Source: Klebsiella planticola ATCC 33531 (lineage in GTDB: Bacteria; Pseudomonadota; Gammaproteobacteria; Enterobacterales; Enterobacteriaceae). From it: 59,162 nt of DNA. The stretch is taken from positions 1 to 59,162 of the forward strand of contig NZ_JMPP01000036.1 of NCBI RefSeq assembly GCF_000735435.1, given 5' to 3'. The position numbers were made by a program, and so were the translations under genes. This document shows, piece after piece, positions 38,491 to 47,576 of the stretch (positions are counted from its first letter, which is position 1; every line of letters begins with the position of its first letter). Under the pieces are notes generated by a model. It saw only the letters and a program-made list of their open reading frames with translations, had not been told where the DNA came from and searched no databases.

Positions 38491-38706
38491 TTATTGCACG
38501 TAACGCCAGACGGATTTCGGAACCTGCCCGACATCGAACAATTTACCGCCAGAAACCAGCTCTGCCCGGCGGTGATCGGCAGCGCGATACATGTTGACGA
38601 TTTCCGCGGTGTCGGTCAAAGAATAGTTAAGATGGTCAAAAAGTTTTTCAAGGCTTTCAAGGGAGCTGATTTTACGGAATTTTAATAAGTAGTCCTGAAC
38701 GGTCAT
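38491..38706 (-). CDS. cnu: Hha/YmoA-family protein Cnu (YdgT)
   Basis: Cnu is a 71-residue partner of H-NS and StpA that modulates silencing and binds an oriC element in E. coli. The sequence [20 protein letters not shown] and the C-terminal [19 protein letters not shown] are close to E. coli Cnu. The family's four-helix region with the conserved ADHRRAEL is present. The start at 38706 is by homology. In E. coli blr follows upstream; here a glycosidase gene lies between them. Confidence 0.95.
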   Translation of the reverse strand: MTVQDYLLKFRKISSLESLEKLFDHLNYSLTDTAEIVNMYRAADHRRAELVSGGKLFDVGQVPKSVWRYVQ

Positions 38707-38923
38707 TTGCGTTTCCATTTTATAATCGGAATAAACAAGTCGAATATTAACAACTGTCGGTAAACCATCATTCAACAAACAGTGCCTTCTTAACGGGCCG
38801 GATGAAATTATTTAGGTTGTAAATACTAAAGACAAGAAATGATTTCATTCCTGAGGTAGTCAAAAGAAATTTAAGAATATTCTAGAGCTAAATCAGGCGC
38901 CGGGCGGCGCCTGGGAGAGAAGA

Positions 38924-40294
38924 TTAACGCTGTTTGCCCCGGCTGGCAATCACGTTTTGATACCAAAAAAAGCTCTTTTTCCGTTTACGGGCGAGCTCCT
39001 GCTGATGATCAACATACACAAAACCGTATTGTTTTTGGTAACCATTCAGCCAGCTCAGCAGATCAATAAAGGACCAGGGATAATAACCGCGGACATCGGC
39101 CCCGGCTTCGAGGGCCTTTTCCAGCGCATTAATATGGCTGCTGAGATAGTCGATACGCGGATCGTCAACGACCTCACCATCAATAATCGGATCTTTTGCG
39201 CCTAAACCATTTTCGGTGATGTAAATGGGAATATCGCCGTAGCGGTCTTTGATCATCATTATGCCGTCGGTTAACCCCTGCGGCCAAATCTCCCAGCCCC
39301 ATTCGGTATAGGTGCTCTGCGGGTTGCGCACGAAATAAAACAGACCTTCGACGCCCGGTTCACCGCCGCTGAGTCCCTCCTGAGGTCGGGCTGAGACGGT
39401 CTCACGACGATAATAGTTCAGACCAATAAAATCGCAGCGGTTGTCGCGCAGCAGCGCGTCATCGCCGGGAGCAAACTGCGGGACCCCCCACAGGGCCTGG
39501 GCCTGCTGTAAAAGCGACTCGGGGTAATGGCCTTTTAACACCGGATCGTATAGCCAGTGTGTATGTATCGCGTCCGCCATGTCGCTGGCCTGACGATCTG
39601 CTACGCTGTCGGTGAGCGGCGTATGCGGCTGCAGGACATTCACGAATCCAATCTCGCCATGGATACCGCTTTCGCGAAACTGTTTTACCGCCATCGCGTG
39701 GGCAATAAAAACGTGATGACAGGCCTGGATGGCGCGCGCCGGATCGCGCACCGCCGGCGGATGGCAGCCGTTAATATAGCCGTGTCCGATGAACACTATG
39801 GTTTCGTTGAAGGTTGCCCACAGCTTTACCCGGGAACCGTAGCGCGCGTAACACAAGCGGGCATACTCGGCGAACGCTTCGGCGGTGCTTCGCGCTTCCC
39901 AGCCCCCTTCATCCTGCAGCGCCTGCGGCAGGTCCCAGTGATAGAGCGTAATCATCGGCTCGATATTGTGAGCCAGTAGCTCATCGATCAGATCGCTATA
40001 AAACCGGACGCCCGCTTCGTTAACTTCACCACGGCCATGAGGCAGCAGGCGAGGCCAGGAGATAGAGAAACGGTAGCTTTGCAGGCCCATTTCGGCCATC
40101 AGGGCAACGTCTTCGCGAAAACGATGATAGTGATCGACGGCGACATCACCATTGGTGTTTTCGAATGTCGCGCCGGGTTGATGGGCGTATATGTCCCAGA
40201 TTGACGGGCCTTTACCGTCGGCATCGTGACCGCCTTCAACCTGATAGGCTGCGGTGGCGGCGCCCCAAAGAAAATGTTGCGGAAATGCGGCCAT
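38924..40294 (-). CDS. Glycoside hydrolase family 1, probable 6-phospho-beta-glucosidase
   Basis: This 456-residue family 1 (beta/alpha)8 enzyme has the acid/base glutamate in LWATFNETIVF and the nucleophile in IPIYITENG. The region after the nucleophile reads LLSWLNGYQKQYGFVYVD, and the end reads KKSFFWYQNVI. The GYxKxYG residues (Lys and Tyr) are those that hold the phosphate in 6-phospho-beta-glycosidases, and the FEW motif of plain glucosidases is absent. I therefore favour a phospho-sugar substrate delivered by a PTS, but no PTS gene is adjacent. AAGGAG precedes ATG 40294. A perfect 33-bp palindrome lies 51 bp upstream. The gene is an insertion between cnu and blr. Confidence 0.82.
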   Translation of the reverse strand: MAAFPQHFLWGAATAAYQVEGGHDADGKGPSIWDIYAHQPGATFENTNGDVAVDHYHRFREDVALMAEMGLQSYRFSISWPRLLPHGRGEVNEAGVRFYSDLIDELLAHNIEPMITLYHWDLPQALQDEGGWEARSTAEAFAEYARLCYARYGSRVKLWATFNETIVFIGHGYINGCHPPAVRDPARAIQACHHVFIAHAMAVKQFRESGIHGEIGFVNVLQPHTPLTDSVADRQASDMADAIHTHWLYDPVLKGHYPESLLQQAQALWGVPQFAPGDDALLRDNRCDFIGLNYYRRETVSARPQEGLSGGEPGVEGLFYFVRNPQSTYTEWGWEIWPQGLTDGIMMIKDRYGDIPIYITENGLGAKDPIIDGEVVDDPRIDYLSSHINALEKALEAGADVRGYYPWSFIDLLSWLNGYQKQYGFVYVDHQQELARKRKKSFFWYQNVIASRGKQR

Positions 40295-40344
40295 GAAAAA
40301 CTCCTTATCGAATGATAAAGAGAGTGTAGTGAATGCGTTTAGCC

Positions 40345-40377
40345 GTGTGCAACCGGTTTCTGAAACCGGTTGCACAC
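40345..40377. promoter_or_regulatory. Perfect 33-bp palindrome, paired LacI-family operators for the glycosidase gene
   Basis: Two perfect 16-bp arms (GTGTGCAACCGGTTTC and its complement) meet at a single central T (40361). Within it are two 14-bp boxes, TGCAACCGGTTTCT (40348-40361) and TGAAACCGGTTGCA (40361-40374), each built on a central ACCGGT. They resemble the AscG operator TGAAACCGGTTTCA. It is placed 51 bp upstream of the glycosidase start, in the promoter region. The cognate regulator is not encoded nearby. Confidence 0.8.
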
Positions 40378-40420
40378 TTGCGAAGTGGGTCACTGTTTAG
40401 CGTCAGCAGAGGCTGACAGG

Positions 40421-40570
40421 CTAATGGGACAGGGAGCTTGTTTGCACAGCATTAGCCGGAGGCGGGGATTGGTAATTATCAATGTGGTGAGCGATAACCA
40501 AAAGCAGGGCTGAAACGCCAAATACAACCCAACCAATAAGTTCTACAATTCGGTTAAAAACGTTTGCCAT
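40421..40570 (-). CDS. blr: Small membrane protein Blr
   Basis: Blr is a single-span inner-membrane protein of the divisome linked to beta-lactam and envelope-stress tolerance. The 49-residue frame reads FNRIVELIGWVVFGVSALLL, then VIAHHIDNYQ and a Pro/Ala/Ser-rich tail. It resembles E. coli Blr (41 residues, NRLIELTGWIV). ATG 40570 adds three residues over the E. coli form; AGGA sits very close to it, so the start is less sure. It is divergent from ydgJ. Confidence 0.88.
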   Translation of the reverse strand: MANVFNRIVELIGWVVFGVSALLLVIAHHIDNYQSPPPANAVQTSSLSH

Positions 40571-40759
40571 AATCCTGAAATTAAAAGTTAAAACAGACGT
40601 AAATGTTACTAAATGGTGAGAGTAACGCAAGGGCTGACGGATGAGTATTGTCACGATTGCTGTAAAGGTGAACGCTTGAGAAGCATAAGCAAAGCTAATA
40701 AATCAATTGAGGCTTATAGTTATCAGAGGGCAAAAATCCTTGAATGAGAGGGCTGCAAG

Positions 40760-41800
40760 ATGAGTGACACTATCCGGGTGGGGATGATTGGCTACGGATA
40801 TGCGAGTAAAACTTTCCATGCGCCGTTAATCAGCGGTACGCCGGGAATGACGCTGGCCGCGGTGTCCAGTAGCGATGAAAGGAAAGTCCAGGCCGACTGG
40901 CCCCAGGTGAGCGTGGTGGCCGAACCCGCAGACTTACTGAGCAACCCTGATATTGATTTGGTCGTCATCGCTACGCCAAACGATAGCCATTTCCCGCTGG
41001 CAAAAGCGGCGCTGGAAGCGGACAAGCATGTGGTCGTGGATAAACCTTTTACCGTGACACTGTCACAGGCAAGGGAGCTGGAGGCCGTGGCCAGGCGCTG
41101 CGGCAGACTGCTGTCCGTTTTTCATAATCGCCGCTGGGATAGTGACTTTCTGACACTGAAATCGCTGATTAACGAAGGCCTGCTGGGCGAGGTGGGCTAC
41201 TTTGAATCGCACTTCGATCGCTATCGTCCGGAGGTTCGTAACCGCTGGCGCGAACAGGGCGGCCCGGGAAGCGGAATCTGGTACGATTTGGGACCGCACC
41301 TTCTTGATCAGGTCGTCAATTTATTTGGCCTGCCGGTCAGTATTAGCGTTGATTTGGCGCAGCTGCGTCCGGGCGCCCAGGCGACCGACTATTTCCACGC
41401 CGTGCTGGCATATCCTCAGCGCCGGGTGGTGTTGCACGGCACGCTACTGGCGGCAGCAGAAACCGCGCGGTATATCGTCCACGGTTCCCGGGCAAGCTAT
41501 GTTAAATATGGGCTGGACCCGCAGGAGGAGCGGCTGAAAAATGGCGAGCGGTTGCCGCAGGAGGACTGGGGATACGATATGCGTGACGGGGTACTGACAC
41601 GGGTTGAGGGGGAGGAACGCACGACGGAAAACTGGCTCACTCTGCCGGGTAACTACCCGGCTTACTATGCTGCCATTCGCGACACCCTCAATGGCAGCGG
41701 CGAAAATCCGGTGCCTGCCAGCCAGGCGATTCAGATTATGGAGTTGATTGAACTCGGTCTGGAGTCGGCGAAACATCGCGCCACCCTGAGTCTTATCTAA
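40760..41800 (+). CDS. ydgJ: Gfo/Idh/MocA-family oxidoreductase YdgJ
   Basis: This 346-residue NAD(P)-dependent oxidoreductase has an N-terminal Rossmann domain (GMIGYGYASKTFHAPLISGT, with VIATPNDSHFPLAKAALEAD) and the family motif VVDKPFTVTLSQARE carrying the conserved EKP-type lysine. A C-terminal substrate-binding domain includes GSGIWYDLGPHLLDQVVNLF. It is the orthologue of E. coli YdgJ; the substrate, probably a sugar or cyclitol, is not established. It converges on add through a GC-rich hairpin. Confidence 0.93.
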   Translation: MSDTIRVGMIGYGYASKTFHAPLISGTPGMTLAAVSSSDERKVQADWPQVSVVAEPADLLSNPDIDLVVIATPNDSHFPLAKAALEADKHVVVDKPFTVTLSQARELEAVARRCGRLLSVFHNRRWDSDFLTLKSLINEGLLGEVGYFESHFDRYRPEVRNRWREQGGPGSGIWYDLGPHLLDQVVNLFGLPVSISVDLAQLRPGAQATDYFHAVLAYPQRRVVLHGTLLAAAETARYIVHGSRASYVKYGLDPQEERLKNGERLPQEDWGYDMRDGVLTRVEGEERTTENWLTLPGNYPAYYAAIRDTLNGSGENPVPASQAIQIMELIELGLESAKHRATLSLI

Positions 41801-41807
41801 AGCCTCT

Positions 41808-41830
41808 GCCCGGCAGCGAGGCCGCCGGGC
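41808..41830. terminator. Hairpin between ydgJ and add
   Basis: GCCCGGC and GCCGGGC pair around a 9-nt loop, between convergent genes. No T-run is present. Confidence 0.6.
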
Positions 41831-41836
41831 TGGGGG

Positions 41837-42838
41837 TCAGGCCTGCTGCACGCGCTGAATCAGCGCCGCTTTTTCCTGACTGCTGAGAAACGCCAGTTCC
41901 AGACCATTGATTTGCGCCTGGCGAATCTGATCGCGACTCAGGCCGGCTGCCGGCGCGGCCACGGTGTATTCGTTAATGATGTCGATACCTTGTACCGCCG
42001 GGTCGTCGGTATTAATGGATGCCAGCACGCCGTGTTCAAGGAAGGTTTTAAGCGGATGTTCAGCCAGTGATGCCACGGTGCTGGTCTGGATATTGGAGGT
42101 CAGGCAGGACTCAATACCGATACGCTGCTGCGCAAGGTAATCCATCAGGGCCGGATCCTGGACGGCTTTTACGCCATGTCCGATGCGCTCAGCTCCCAGC
42201 TCCCGTATAGCCTGCCAGATGCTTTCCGGCCCGGCCGCTTCGCCGGCATGCACGGTAATACGCCAGCCGGCATCGCGAGCCAACGTAAAGTGTTGCATAA
42301 ACAGAGTGCCCGGGAAACCGAGTTCATCACCCGCCAGATCCAGGGCGGTAATAGCGTCGCGGTGGGCAAGCAGCGCGTCCAGCTCTTGCTGGCAGGCCGC
42401 TTCGCCGAATGTCCGGCTCAGAATACCAATCAGGCGGGTTTCGACATTAAAATCGCGACTGCCTTCACGTACGCCGGCAATCACCGCTTCAACCACGCCA
42501 TCGACCGGCAGCTGGTGGGTCATTGCCATATAGCGCGGCGAAAAACGCAGTTCAACGTAGTGGAGACCATTGCGCGCCGCATCCTCAACGTTTTCATACG
42601 CAACGCGACGACAGGCTTCCAGCGAGGCCAGAACTTTTACGCCCCAGTCCAGTTTGGCGAGGAAGCTGACCAGATCGGGTTCATTACTGGTGACCTGTAC
42701 ATGTGGGATCAGCGTGTCGAGCGAGGTCGCTGGAAGGGTGATATTGAACTGGCGGCCAAGATCGAGAATGGTTTGGGCACGAATATTGCCGTCAAGGTGG
42801 CGGTGAATGTCGGTTAATGGCAAAGTTAAATCAATCAT
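41837..42838 (-). CDS. add: Adenosine deaminase
   Basis: Add deaminates adenosine and deoxyadenosine to inosine and deoxyinosine. The 333-residue TIM-barrel enzyme has the zinc ligands in [10 protein letters not shown], the catalytic [22 protein letters not shown] and the metal Asp in [14 protein letters not shown] 42838 has GAG 7 nt upstream and gives the E. coli length. In E. coli malY follows; here 8 kb of other genes separates them. It combines functionally with the punC and purR genes in the same window. Confidence 0.97.
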   Translation of the reverse strand: MIDLTLPLTDIHRHLDGNIRAQTILDLGRQFNITLPATSLDTLIPHVQVTSNEPDLVSFLAKLDWGVKVLASLEACRRVAYENVEDAARNGLHYVELRFSPRYMAMTHQLPVDGVVEAVIAGVREGSRDFNVETRLIGILSRTFGEAACQQELDALLAHRDAITALDLAGDELGFPGTLFMQHFTLARDAGWRITVHAGEAAGPESIWQAIRELGAERIGHGVKAVQDPALMDYLAQQRIGIESCLTSNIQTSTVASLAEHPLKTFLEHGVLASINTDDPAVQGIDIINEYTVAAPAAGLSRDQIRQAQINGLELAFLSSQEKAALIQRVQQA

Positions 42839-43096
42839 GGTCGCACTCATTTTTTAGTTAAAGTGCACGTCATTATACAGCAATTCTTTAACTCTTTAAA
42901 AGCATTGAAAAAATCCAGTGGATACAATCATCTGTCAGACGCGCGATCGGTTTTGAACGCCCGCAGGATCGTCTGCTGATCCCGTCAAAGCCCCGGGCGC
43001 CGATCGATGCCGCTCCAGTCCCTTTCTGCTGAGGTCAAGAGACTGGACGACGGGATCCGAAAGGACAGGGTCTCCTGCGCAGAGGCGAAGCAGCGG

Positions 43097-44629
43097 CTAT
43101 TGTGCAGCCTCGCCATATTTATTTCTTTTGTGAACGTACAACAGCTTATCGGATTTTTTGATCGCGCTCTCAAGGGAATCGCCTGGCTTTAATGGATAGT
43201 TGCCATGTGAAAATGAGACCCGCGGGTCTTTATCCGTATGGCGTAAGTTTTCTTTGATTCGGGCGATGATTTCTAAGCTCTTCGCGTAGTCGGTATCGAT
43301 AAGAATTAATAGAAACTCATCGCCGCCAGGACGGATGCCATAGTCACTTTTACGAAGGGACTGCTCGATGGCCTGGCCTAATGACTGGATGACTTTATCG
43401 CCCATATCATGACCGAGCGTGTCATTGATCCTTTTCAGACCATCGCTGTCGATAGATACCAGCGTAACAGGAATGTTCTTTTTCAGCATTGCGTCGATTT
43501 TATTACTCAAGGCCTCGTTCAGTATTTTTCTGTTATAAAGGCCTGTCAGCGTGTCAGTAATATTATCTTTGGACAGTTCAGCATGGCGTGTCATTTGTTT
43601 TTTGGTGTAGCGACAAAGCAGCCAGGTGCTCATAACGTAGATAAATGCCAACCATAAGTTGTCGATGATAAAATAAATAAGATCTAATTTTATATTTAGT
43701 AAGTAGATCGGAGTTAAATGTTCCTGGTACTGTATAATATTAATCGATTTGATGGTCGAACGGTTAAAGTAAATATCACTGGCGGTCACTTCATCCGTTA
43801 AGTACAGCGACAGGAAGCGCCAGAGTATCGGGCGGTCCGCGGTGTAAAAGGCCGTGGCTAAATCGTCAATATTTACATCGGTGACAATGATTCCTTTGAT
43901 TTGTCCATTTTTAAAAACCGGGGTTAACATGCTGATAATGTTTTTTTTAGTATAACCGTCCCGATAAACATGGGAAGTGACATTTTCTCCATGAAGAAAA
44001 TCGTTTAATGCCCGACGATCAATGCTGATGATGTGGGCGCTACGGGTAATGTCGATGGCATTATCATTGCGGACCTGCCAGTTATCAAATTTGTATTGGT
44101 TGGCGGCAATGGGTTTGTTAATGTAAATATAGTCATTATCCAGATCGATATAATACCTGAGGTTGTTGAAAATATACCCGCGATAGCTGGAGAAAGTATA
44201 TTTTGACGCCGGGAGGTGGCGATCGTTTTGAATAACCGAAAGCGATGGAACATCCCTGACCCAGCTACGACAGTCCGGATTCCGGGTTTGCAAGGTCCCG
44301 TTTAAACCATGAAATGTCTGCCTGGTAAGGTTTAATCCCAGTACGCCATTCACCGATTCAAGATATGCGCAAATGTCGTCCCGCTGAATCCTTTGCTCGT
44401 CTGACGCTGAGGGGGCAGCAGAAAAAGCTCTGGAAAGCTGAAACGCCATATTCTGATTGATGTATTCCGCATGGGAGAGTGCTGATTTCCCATTTTCAGC
44501 CACGTAGCTCATATATCTTTCCAGATCGCGGTATTCACGGATGATGAAACCGATGAAGATCGCCGTGGTCAGAATCACGATCAACGTATTGATATACCTG
44601 AAACGCGTGGAAAGCGTGTTGGTGTGCAT
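43097..44629 (-). CDS. Membrane diguanylate cyclase with periplasmic sensor domain
   Basis: The 510-residue protein has a membrane helix near residues 12-32 and a periplasmic domain of about 280 residues with no family I can name. A second membrane segment lies around 315-340. The C-terminal GGDEF domain runs from about 360 to 505. The domain starts DTLTGLYNRKIL, has the catalytic motif GGDEF intact, and an RxxD inhibitory site (RKSD) exactly five residues before it. It should therefore make c-di-GMP and be product-inhibited. No EAL domain is present. ATG 44629 is chosen as the first Met before the membrane helix. The gene opens the block between add and malY that E. coli lacks. Confidence 0.88.
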   Translation of the reverse strand: MHTNTLSTRFRYINTLIVILTTAIFIGFIIREYRDLERYMSYVAENGKSALSHAEYINQNMAFQLSRAFSAAPSASDEQRIQRDDICAYLESVNGVLGLNLTRQTFHGLNGTLQTRNPDCRSWVRDVPSLSVIQNDRHLPASKYTFSSYRGYIFNNLRYYIDLDNDYIYINKPIAANQYKFDNWQVRNDNAIDITRSAHIISIDRRALNDFLHGENVTSHVYRDGYTKKNIISMLTPVFKNGQIKGIIVTDVNIDDLATAFYTADRPILWRFLSLYLTDEVTASDIYFNRSTIKSINIIQYQEHLTPIYLLNIKLDLIYFIIDNLWLAFIYVMSTWLLCRYTKKQMTRHAELSKDNITDTLTGLYNRKILNEALSNKIDAMLKKNIPVTLVSIDSDGLKRINDTLGHDMGDKVIQSLGQAIEQSLRKSDYGIRPGGDEFLLILIDTDYAKSLEIIARIKENLRHTDKDPRVSFSHGNYPLKPGDSLESAIKKSDKLLYVHKRNKYGEAAQ

Positions 44630-45139
44630 TCTCAATGACCTGTAAAACTGCAGTCGTGATAACCCAGGCTCAATAGCGCGCAATCGCTGGCAACGAACCC
44701 GAATGTCAATGGCTCAATAAATGAGAACAGTAACGAGAAAGGGAAGACATCGGAAATATTGCTGCCAACCGGGTTTAATATTCATGCGTCAGCCTCGCGG
44801 CGCTGGCATTACCATCGCCTGTTGCGCATACCCGCGCCCGCGCAGCGGATGCAACACCGTTCTACCCGGGTTCGTTGGTATTATCTTGCATGGAAATCCG
44901 TGACATCTGTCTGAAATTTTAATCTGCATTAGCCTTTTTTACCAGTGACTTAATCCATAATATCGCGCCTGCTGCGCCAGGCGACTCCTCGCCATCCTTA
45001 ACCATGAGACGGGCTCATAGCCAATCGCTATAAATCATAGTGAATCAGTCTTTAATATCGTCAATGATATTTTCTATAGTCTCAGACGCTAATTTTCCTG
45101 CTATGAGCGGCAGGCTATTTTAAAAAGGACTCTGGGATT
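44630..45139. other. Divergent spacer between the cyclase and the MetQ-like gene
   Basis: These 510 bp hold no convincing gene. Upstream of the lipoprotein gene there is an inverted repeat AATATC-N6-GATATT (45054-45071) near a TATAGT -10-like hexamer (45075-45080), which may be an operator/promoter. I searched by eye for tandem MetJ boxes and did not find them. Confidence 0.5.
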
Positions 45140-45955
45140 ATGGTTTTTACGCTGAAGAAGTTTGCTGTTTCATTGCTTGTCGCCAGCACCTCGCTGCTTG
45201 CCGCCTGTGGCCCCGCCGGGCAGGACCCGAACCATATCAAAGTGGGTATCAGTGCGGGGGTCGATCAGCAGGTATGGGCGGTGGCGCAGAAGGTGGCGAA
45301 AGAGAAATATAACCTTGATGTTGAAATCGTCACCTTTAACGATTTCGTTTTGCCAAATGAAGCGCTGAATAATGGCGATCTGGATATCAACGCTTTCCAG
45401 CACAAACCGTACCTGGATAAACAGATCCAGGAGCGCGGTTATAAGCTGGTTGCGGTAGGAACGACATTCGTCTATCCGATCGCCGCCTACTCGAAGAAAA
45501 TACACGCCATTAATGAGCTACCTGAAGGGGCTCAGGTAGCCGTGCCAAACGACCCGACCAACCTCGGACGTTCCCTGCTTTTGCTGCAAAAGCAGGGACT
45601 GATTACCCTTAAAGATGGGGTGGGGCTGCTGCCAACGTCATTAGATATTGTGAACAACCCGAAGAAGCTGAAAATCGTCGAGATTGAGGCGCCGCAGTTA
45701 ACTCGCGCGCTTGACGATCGGCAAATTGCGCTTGCCGTGATTAATACGACATTTTCCAGTCAGGTAGGGCTCTCGCCTACCCGTAACGGGCTTTTCATCG
45801 AAGATAAAAATTCACCCTACGTCAATATCTTCGCCAGCCGGATTGATAACAAAGACAGTGCAAAGGTGAAAAACCTGGTGAAAGCGTATCAAAGTGATGA
45901 AGTCGCCGCTGCCGCAGCGGAGCTGTACAAAGGCGATGCGGTAAAAGGCTGGTAG
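45140..45955 (+). CDS. MetQ/NlpA-family substrate-binding lipoprotein (orphan)
   Basis: This 271-residue lipoprotein has lipobox LAAC (Cys near 22). It is very similar to the methionine-binding protein MetQ, for instance NAFQHKPYLDKQIQERGYKL and VAVPNDPTNLGRSLLLLQK. In MetQ these regions bind D/L-methionine. No MetN (ATPase) or MetI (permease) gene is near, so it must work with a permease encoded elsewhere or serve another role, as proposed for NlpA. The start ATG 45140 follows AAAAGGACTCTGGGATT. Methionine or a related sulfur/selenium amino acid is a possible ligand, which is inference only. Confidence 0.85.
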   Translation: MVFTLKKFAVSLLVASTSLLAACGPAGQDPNHIKVGISAGVDQQVWAVAQKVAKEKYNLDVEIVTFNDFVLPNEALNNGDLDINAFQHKPYLDKQIQERGYKLVAVGTTFVYPIAAYSKKIHAINELPEGAQVAVPNDPTNLGRSLLLLQKQGLITLKDGVGLLPTSLDIVNNPKKLKIVEIEAPQLTRALDDRQIALAVINTTFSSQVGLSPTRNGLFIEDKNSPYVNIFASRIDNKDSAKVKNLVKAYQSDEVAAAAAELYKGDAVKGW

Positions 45956-45967
45956 TCGGTATGGCAT

Positions 45968-45999
45968 CAGGCCGGCGGCGGGAGCACGTCACCGGCCTG
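45968..45999. terminator. Hairpin between the MetQ-like gene and yedF
   Basis: CAGGCCGG (45968-45975) pairs with CCGGCCTG (45992-45999) around a 16-nt loop. The flanking genes converge. It has no T-run. Confidence 0.5.
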
Positions 46000-46010
46000 G
46001 GCGCCAGGGA

Positions 46011-46244
46011 TTACTTCTGGATCAAATAGCGGATAGTTGGCCCGTCTTGTTGAATATCCAGCACCGTATAACCGTAGTTGCGGGCGTCCTGCGGAATGTT
46101 ATTAATCGACTGGGGACAATCGCTGACCACTTCCAGAATCTCCCCTTTCTTAAGCGAAGGCATCGCTTCCAGGGTGGCAACGGCCGGGTAGGGACAGGGT
46201 TCGCCTACCATGTCGAGACGATAATCGGGAACGATAGTTTTCAT
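46011..46244 (-). CDS. yedF: TusA/SirA-family sulfur/selenium carrier-like protein YedF
   Basis: This 77-residue TusA-fold protein has the CPxP-type motif GEPCPYPAVATLEAM with the reactive Cys. It is almost identical to E. coli YedF (KTIVPDYRLDMVGE; VSDCPQSINNIPQDARN). In bacterial genomes yedE-yedF pairs co-occur with selenium-using traits, and they are proposed to move selenium compounds. It overlaps yedE by four bases (ATGA), so the two are co-translated. Confidence 0.95.
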   Translation of the reverse strand: MKTIVPDYRLDMVGEPCPYPAVATLEAMPSLKKGEILEVVSDCPQSINNIPQDARNYGYTVLDIQQDGPTIRYLIQK

Positions 46245-47452
46245 GCGGTTTCCTTAACATTGGCCATGGCGGCGGATTTCTGCCGGAAAAAATGTTTCTC
46301 CCAGGCAATGACCAGCATCAGCGCGATAAATAATAGCAGGTAGGTCACCAGCAGGCCGCCAAACGGCCCGAAGGTGGCCAGCAGATTGACTTTATCCCAG
46401 TTGGTGGCCAGCGTTGGGGATAAATCATCCCAGAAATAGGCCAGAATCGTCGAACCAATGACGTTGCCCAGCCCTACCCACCAGTAGTGGACCTGACCTT
46501 CAACGGCGCGGTACATCCAGCCGGTTTCACAGCCGCCGGCCAGCACAATACCGAAACCAAACAGCAGGCCGCCGATGACTGCATTCGGGCCAGCCCACAT
46601 GATTTTGGGCTCCATGCCCAGCTGCACATAGCTGAAAATGCCAATCGCGCTCGCCGCCATCCCGAAGATAATCGCTTTGGCCATATAGGTGCGTCCGGTG
46701 ATCCACATATCGCGGAACGCCGAAGTAAAGCAGATCTGCGCACGTTCAATCAGCAGACCAAAACCGACCCCGAACAGCATCGCCAGTCCCAGTTTAGGCT
46801 GATTGAGTGCGGTCAGTAATCCCCAGGCGATCATGGCGAAGAACACCAGCATCCCTGCGCGAAAACGACGCCGCGCCTGCGCCGGTTTTTGCGTTAGCGG
46901 CGAGGCCGCCGAAACTTTTTGTATCCTGACCGGGATACGGAACAGGGGCAGCAGCGTAAAGCGCGCGCCAAACCAGGTTCCGATAGCCGTTGCGATGGCA
47001 AAGAACCAGGCGTGGAGGGAAAACTGAGGAATACCGGTAAAAAAGGCTGCCAGGTTGCAGCCCATCGCCAGGCGTGCGCCAAAGCCGGCAATGATCCCGC
47101 CCGCCACGGCCTGAATAATACGGATCCGGCTGCGTGGCAGGCGTAATTTGATATTGTTTGCCCACAGCGCGGCGGCGAAGCAGCCGCCAAACATGCCGAT
47201 AATCATCATGCCGTCAATGCGGGTTAACGGCGTCCCTTCGAGATGAATCAGTTTGAAATAACCCCACTGCTCGGTATGAACCCCGGCAAGTTGCAATAAC
47301 TGCCCGCCCCAGCGGGTAAATTCCCCGGTCACGGCCCAGAACGTGCCGGTAATACCGAAATAATAGGTGGAGAGAATACCGGCTGCGATAACCGCGGGGG
47401 CCGGCGCCCAGAATTTAATCAGGTAGGCCTGTTTGAACTGTTGCCATGTCAT
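46241..47452 (-). CDS. yedE: YeeE/YedE-family permease YedE, putative selenium transporter
   Basis: This 403-residue integral membrane protein has about ten membrane helices in two repeats. Each holds a conserved cysteine motif (GARLAMGCNLAAFFTG and VLAGGCETGWMYRA), as in the thiosulfate channel YeeE/TsuA. It is nearly identical to E. coli YedE. Comparative genomics links YedE to selenium metabolism; the transported form is not proved. AGAGG lies about 8 nt before ATG 47452. yedF overlaps its end. Confidence 0.94.
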   Translation of the reverse strand: MTWQQFKQAYLIKFWAPAPAVIAAGILSTYYFGITGTFWAVTGEFTRWGGQLLQLAGVHTEQWGYFKLIHLEGTPLTRIDGMMIIGMFGGCFAAALWANNIKLRLPRSRIRIIQAVAGGIIAGFGARLAMGCNLAAFFTGIPQFSLHAWFFAIATAIGTWFGARFTLLPLFRIPVRIQKVSAASPLTQKPAQARRRFRAGMLVFFAMIAWGLLTALNQPKLGLAMLFGVGFGLLIERAQICFTSAFRDMWITGRTYMAKAIIFGMAASAIGIFSYVQLGMEPKIMWAGPNAVIGGLLFGFGIVLAGGCETGWMYRAVEGQVHYWWVGLGNVIGSTILAYFWDDLSPTLATNWDKVNLLATFGPFGGLLVTYLLLFIALMLVIAWEKHFFRQKSAAMANVKETA

Positions 47453-47576
47453 GAAAGATGCCTCTGAACTCAGAAGGTAAATGACCCCGGGCGGGGTGCA
47501 AGAAGGCGGGATAATACGCCGCTTATAGCGAGAAAACGCTCGATGGGATCAATATGAATCGATCCGGCCACAAAAA

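Noticed and set aside
44721-44903. A 60-codon plus-strand frame upstream of the MetQ-like gene
   Set aside because: Its composition (Arg/Cys-rich, no domain) and lack of a ribosome site make it unlikely to be coding.
45054-45104. Possible MetJ operator upstream of the MetQ-like gene
   Set aside because: Only one partial AGACGC-like octamer is present and no tandem partner aligns to AGACGTCT.
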